NCBI RefSeq assembly: GCF_030812595.1
Contig: NZ_JAUSSZ010000015.1
Location: 1-64,000, forward strand
Origin: Arthrobacter bambusae
GTDB taxonomy: Bacteria; Actinomycetota; Actinomycetes; Actinomycetales; Micrococcaceae
Direction: 5' to 3'
DNA length: 64,000 nt
Notes under the pieces: model-generated
What the model was told of the DNA's origin: nothing
Databases searched by the model: none
The model's input: the letters and a program-made list of their open reading frames with translations, nothing else
In this document: piece by piece, positions 60,762 through 64,000 of the stretch
Layout of the letters: each line of letters begins with the position of its first letter
Position numbering within the stretch: position 1 is the stretch's first letter
Translations under genes and position numbers: made by a program

Positions 60762-61842
60762 GACCGGCCTGTTCCTGCTGATCCCTGCGCTGCCGATACT
60801 GGTCGTGATCGGCCTGCTCGGCGTCGCCCTGATTTCCGTCGGCGGCAACGCATCGCCTGCCCAGGCAGCCGCATGCGTGAGCGTCAACGGGGCCAGCTTC
60901 AACGAGAAGGAAGTCCCGAACGGGTGGGGGCCGCTCGTTTCGAAGGCTGCCGGTGTTGCCGGGATTCCCGCGTCCGTCCTTGCCGCCCAGCTGGAAGCCG
61001 AGAGCAATTGGAATCCAGGAGCCACGTCTCCGGTAGGAGCGGGCGGCCTTGCCCAGTTCATGCCGGGAACCTGGGCCACCTACGGTGACGGAGGTAATGT
61101 GACTAACCCCGCCCATGCCATCGCTGCACAAGGGCGGTACATGGGCGCGTTGGTGAAGGAGCTGCTTCCGGTTGCCAAGAGCAGCGGCCAGGACGTCATC
61201 AGGCTGGCGCTGGCCGGCTACAACGCAGGCCCGGGGGCAGTGCAGTCCTTCAGGGGGATCCCGCCGTACGCCGAAACCCGGGCCTATGTGGACAAGATTA
61301 TGGGCACAGCGCAAACGAAGTACGGTGAATCCTGCCCGGCCAGCGGCATCGAGATCGGTGCCCTGACGGGCAAGTGGTCCCACCCGCTGCCCGGGTCCAC
61401 GTTCACCTCCGGATACGGGCCGCGGCCCACCCCGCCCGGGACGCAGGTCATTGGCGGGAACTTCCACTACGGCATCGACTTTTCAACGCCAGGAGCCGGC
61501 GGGACCGTCGTGGCCGTCATGGACATGAAGATCGTCATCGCCCACGAGCTGCAGTCCAGCAGCGGTACCTGGGTGGCCGGGGTGAGCCTGGACGGCAAAC
61601 TCACCGCCACTTATTCCCACCTGGAGCAAGGATCCCTGCGGGTCAAGGAAGGCGACACCGTCTCCGCCGGGACCCCGCTTGGCACCGAAGGAGCGACCGG
61701 CAACGCGGCAGGACGGCATCTGCACTTTGAAATGTACGAAGGCGCCCCCGTTGATCCCCGCCTGGGCGCGGTCGATCCCAAGCTGGGCGAAGTGAAACCC
61801 ATCGATCCAACACCCATCCTGAAAGGCAAGGGCGTTCTATGA
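60754..61842 (+). CDS. Lytic transglycosylase fused to an M23 peptidase
   Basis: The 362-aa protein has an N-terminal membrane or signal helix (about residues 6-39, ending SPAQAAA), a lytic transglycosylase domain with catalytic Glu83 in LEAESNWNPGA, and a LytM/M23 peptidase domain (about 215-350) with zinc ligands in HYGIDFS and HLHFEMY. It opens the cell wall for the transfer channel, the VirB1 role. ATG 60754 overlaps the previous gene by 8 nt. Confidence 0.88.
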   Translation: MRKTGLFLLIPALPILVVIGLLGVALISVGGNASPAQAAACVSVNGASFNEKEVPNGWGPLVSKAAGVAGIPASVLAAQLEAESNWNPGATSPVGAGGLAQFMPGTWATYGDGGNVTNPAHAIAAQGRYMGALVKELLPVAKSSGQDVIRLALAGYNAGPGAVQSFRGIPPYAETRAYVDKIMGTAQTKYGESCPASGIEIGALTGKWSHPLPGSTFTSGYGPRPTPPGTQVIGGNFHYGIDFSTPGAGGTVVAVMDMKIVIAHELQSSSGTWVAGVSLDGKLTATYSHLEQGSLRVKEGDTVSAGTPLGTEGATGNAAGRHLHFEMYEGAPVDPRLGAVDPKLGEVKPIDPTPILKGKGVL

Positions 61843-62423
61843 GGCTCCCCAAAACACTGGCCGCCATCGTTCTGACGGCCGCACTGCCGCTGGCCGGCTG
61901 CGCACAGGCCGGCACTGAACAACCTGCTCCATCGCCTTCGTCCACAGCTACGTCGAAGCCTGCGGCCTTGTCCGTCACGGTCCAAAAGCTTCTCGAGGTG
62001 GACCGGGCGCATCCGGATAAGGTAGCTGCCACGTTTGCTGACATCATCACGCGGTGGGACGTGGCGAACGACAGGACCGAAACCGCGGCTGCGGTGCGCG
62101 CCCAGCCGCTGATGATCCCCGAGCTGGCGAAACGAACAGTGGAGCCGGAGCGCAATGCCTCCCAGGCTTTGTGGCTGGAGCTGGCCCCACTTGGAGCGTT
62201 TTCCGAACCGACGATCCGACCCGGCGTGCCCGTAGACGGGGACGAAGGAACAGACACCGAGAACGTGGCCTACCGCAACCTCACAGCCACATGGACCTGG
62301 CGGGACGCGGACGGCAAACACCTCAAAGATGACCAACGGAAGCGCAACATCTTCCTGGTCCTGACCAAGAGCAACGGTGTCTGGTCCGTGGCGGACTACG
62401 TCACTGAAGACCTGCCCGCCTAA
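61839..62423 (+). CDS. Lipoprotein of the conjugation operon
   Basis: The 194-aa protein has a signal sequence with lipobox LPLAGC (Cys at about residue 24), then a Ser/Pro/Thr-rich linker. The C-terminal half (ATWTWRDADGKHLKDDQRKR, FLVLTKSNGVWSVADYVTED) resembles NTF2-like extracellular domains. It overlaps the hydrolase gene by 4 nt and is the last gene of the operon. It probably sits on the outer face of the membrane. Confidence 0.75.
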   Translation: MRLPKTLAAIVLTAALPLAGCAQAGTEQPAPSPSSTATSKPAALSVTVQKLLEVDRAHPDKVAATFADIITRWDVANDRTETAAAVRAQPLMIPELAKRTVEPERNASQALWLELAPLGAFSEPTIRPGVPVDGDEGTDTENVAYRNLTATWTWRDADGKHLKDDQRKRNIFLVLTKSNGVWSVADYVTEDLPA

Positions 62424-62436
62424 ACCCGAGTCTCGG

Positions 62437-62471
62437 AGGGCCGGCAACCATCCCACCTTCTTGCCGGTCCT
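62437..62471 (+). terminator. Terminator of the conjugation operon
   Basis: AGGGCCGGCAA (62437-62447) and TTGCCGGTCCT (62461-62471) pair with a single mismatch, then TCGTCTCC. It is 14 bp past the lipoprotein stop. Confidence 0.6.
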
Positions 62472-62502
62472 TCGTCTCCTCAACCGACTAAAGGGAGGGA
62501 TA

Positions 62503-62547
62503 GAGACCGCCGTCCCGGTTACCGCTGGTAGCCAGGACGGCGATCTC
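62503..62547. terminator. Second hairpin between the convergent genes
   Basis: GAGACCGCCGTCC (62503-62515) and GGACGGCGATCTC (62535-62547) pair with a single mismatch, followed by TTTGC. It overlaps the stop of the DUF3800-like gene and can serve both strands. Confidence 0.5.
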
Positions 62548-63679
62548 TTTGCTGCTGCGGGGCCGATGCCGCACGGCCCTCTGCCTCGGCCACCCGCTGG
62601 CCGCGCAGCTGCTTCAGCGCCGCCGTGACCTTCGCCGCACCGTCAGGTTTCATGATGGTTTGTGCGGCCTGCGCCAGTGCCGCCTCAGTGCGGGGTTGTG
62701 AGGATACGCCCGGCTGGCGGGACTGCTTCAGGTAAGCGTTCGCTGCCGCCACCAGCCGCCGGGGCTCGTTAGTGGCCACCGCCAAGGCTACCTCCTGGTC
62801 AACACTCTTCCCCGCAGCACCGGCAAGGCGCCGTATGCGCGCCAGTGCTTCACTTTCGGAGCCGTCGAACACTACACTGGAGGCAGAAGCAACAGCGGGC
62901 CCTCTGCCCCGGCCATGGCCGGATTCATGGGAGACAGCCTGCTGGACCCCCGGACTTTGCTGCGGCAGATGGGGGTTGCTTCGTTTAACGGACACGTCCG
63001 CCCCATCTACGTGCAGCACAGTCGAAATATCCTGCAACGGTTCGAACCATTGCTTGTCACCGACGGCTAGATTCCGCCGGAAGGCCCACACACTCAGATC
63101 AGCGGCCCACAGCAGGGGTTCCTTCGCCGGCGAGGTGTGGTGGACATGGACATGGCGATCAACCGTACCGGCGGACCGGAGTTGCTTGATCACCCGGGCG
63201 TCGTCGGCGTCCCCGCCCGGATGGGACCGCGCGTTGCGCGACTCGACAACGAGCAGCCGGACAGCGTTTATCCCGGACCCGCGGGTAAGCTCCTTGGTCA
63301 AGGCGCCCAGGCATTCATGCCGTGCCGTCTTCATCTCCGGATCGTCCCGGCGGATCTGTGTCTGCACGGTGACAATGTTGTACTCGGCCGCGCCGGCAAT
63401 GTAGTCAATCATTTCCCTTATGACCCGCTTCCCGGCAGGGGTGCGGTACGCCTCGGTCGTGTGCCAGTAAGTACTGCCAGGAATGTCCATCAGGACGTCC
63501 CGGACAAGAGCACCCTGGTTGCGGCCGACGATGACGGCCGACATCGAATAGAAGGGCCGTTCATCCGAGTGCAGCGGTTCCCGGTAGGACTCATCGATGA
63601 ACGCCACCGGCCCTGACGTGGTCCGGTACAGCTCGGCCAGCGATCTGTCCTTCAGGCCGAAGCCGTGCATTCCCCCCAT
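62519..63679 (-). CDS. DUF3800-like protein
   Basis: The 386-aa protein has PVAFIDESYREPL (Asp29, Glu30) followed by RPFYSMSAVIVGRNQ, the RNase H-like start typical of DUF3800 proteins, and ARHECLGALTKELTRGSG with RLLVVESRN in the middle. A later HVHHTSPAKEPLLWAADLSVW fits the family's C-terminal part. The last 130 residues are charged and helical and may be an added domain. The role is unknown; DUF3800 genes are common on mobile elements. It is convergent with the conjugation operon. Confidence 0.7.
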   Translation of the reverse strand: MGGMHGFGLKDRSLAELYRTTSGPVAFIDESYREPLHSDERPFYSMSAVIVGRNQGALVRDVLMDIPGSTYWHTTEAYRTPAGKRVIREMIDYIAGAAEYNIVTVQTQIRRDDPEMKTARHECLGALTKELTRGSGINAVRLLVVESRNARSHPGGDADDARVIKQLRSAGTVDRHVHVHHTSPAKEPLLWAADLSVWAFRRNLAVGDKQWFEPLQDISTVLHVDGADVSVKRSNPHLPQQSPGVQQAVSHESGHGRGRGPAVASASSVVFDGSESEALARIRRLAGAAGKSVDQEVALAVATNEPRRLVAAANAYLKQSRQPGVSSQPRTEAALAQAAQTIMKPDGAAKVTAALKQLRGQRVAEAEGRAASAPQQQRDRRPGYQR

Positions 63680-63777
63680 TGACCCTGCCTTCTCTGTCGG
63701 AAGCCTAAAGCCTATAGGGGTGCCATGACCTCCCAGAAAACCCGCAAACCATCACATCAGGCTGCATCTCGGGCCAC

Positions 63778-63802
63778 ACACCCCGTTCTCTGAGTGGGGT
63801 GT
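63778..63802. repeat. Hairpin between the DUF3800-like gene and the right-edge gene
   Basis: ACACCCC (63778-63784) and GGGGTGT (63796-63802) pair perfectly. The surrounding 269 bp (63680-63948) hold no gene I accept. Confidence 0.4.
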
Positions 63803-63948
63803 CCGGAAGTCGCGGTGTTGCTGCATCGTGGAACCTGCTCGCCCTCTTTCCCTTCCTGGCGGAGCCGCCCTCCTTCGGGCTGCTGGCGGCCGCCGCCGTG
63901 CAGTAACGCGACGAAGGGCGCGGCCGCGGTTCGTGCCATCCTGAGGTT

Positions 63949-64000
63949 ATGGCGCGAAACTGGTTATCGGTGACGGTGGAACTGCTCGGTGGTCGTGGTG
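63949..64000 (+). CDS. Start of a gene leaving on the right (partial)
   Basis: ATG 63949 begins MARNWLSVTVELLGGRG and runs off the edge. GAGG lies just upstream. The beginning recalls pRiA4b ORF-3-like plasmid proteins, but 17 residues are too few to be sure. Confidence 0.4.
   Translation, partial: MARNWLSVTVELLGGRG

Overview
The window looks like about 64 kb of a conjugative plasmid (or plasmid-like element) from a high-GC actinobacterium, most likely Micrococcaceae (Arthrobacter, Paenarthrobacter or Pseudarthrobacter). The reasons are the strong G/C bias at third codon positions, an actinobacterial RpiB with Glu at the catalytic-base position, a CGAAC-type LexA box, MabA/InhA-like reductases, and a Gram-positive type IV secretion set with a MobF relaxase. 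No rRNA, tRNA, CRISPR array or transposase was found.

Layout. (1) 0.1-12.9 kb, + strand: a plant-sugar utilisation block. It has a GH3 glycosidase, then araB-araD-lacI-araA with a perfect GTTAGCGCTAAC operator before araB, then rpiB, a GH2 beta-galactosidase-like enzyme and two SGNH hydrolases. (2) 13.2-20.9 kb: an AAA ATPase with a helicase-associated-domain protein, a 1491-aa MobF relaxase/helicase with a small coupled gene, a 420-bp oriT candidate region with a long inverted repeat, and a coiled-coil accessory gene. (3) 20.9-27.9 kb: a leftward run of small genes (HNH protein, membrane protein, two DNA-binding proteins, SSB, glutaredoxin-like protein, several unknowns) and an orphan ParB, which resembles a conjugative leading region. 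(4) 28.0-30.2 kb: a LexA-controlled umuD-umuC-DUF6504 mutagenesis cassette. (5) 30.2-43.5 kb: a defence island. It holds a leftward operon (HTH, DUF499-type ATPase, 155-aa unknown, DUF1156 methyltransferase, PLD/SNF2 helicase, 104-aa unknown), a PD-(D/E)XK nuclease, a fragment resembling the C-terminal half of SIR2-type defence proteins, and a serine recombinase. The core matches the helicase-methylase-ATPase (Hma) arrangement. (6) 43.6-47.4 kb: maintenance, with ParA, a ribbon-helix-helix partner, repeated ACGTCATGACGT palindromes and a primase-polymerase-type replication initiator. (7) 47.5-51.2 kb: an unusual module of an InhA/FabI-like and a MabA/FabG-like reductase, a PAS-like sensor protein and two similar winged-helix proteins. 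(8) 51.5-62.4 kb, + strand: a tightly coupled conjugation operon (MinD-like ATPase, pilin-like protein, VirB8-like protein, VirB6/TrbL-like protein, VirB4 split over two genes, VirD4-type coupling protein, DUF4913 protein, lytic transglycosylase/M23 hydrolase, lipoprotein). It is followed by a DUF3800-like gene and the start of another gene.

How it fits together: the backbone (Rep, ParA/RHH, ParB, relaxase, SSB, T4SS) carries three cargos: arabinose/galactoside catabolism, SOS mutagenesis and anti-phage defence. The most interesting parts are the expanded helicase-methylase-ATPase locus and the reductase/PAS/winged-helix module placed directly before the transfer operon. All names come from reading the translated sequence; no database search was run.
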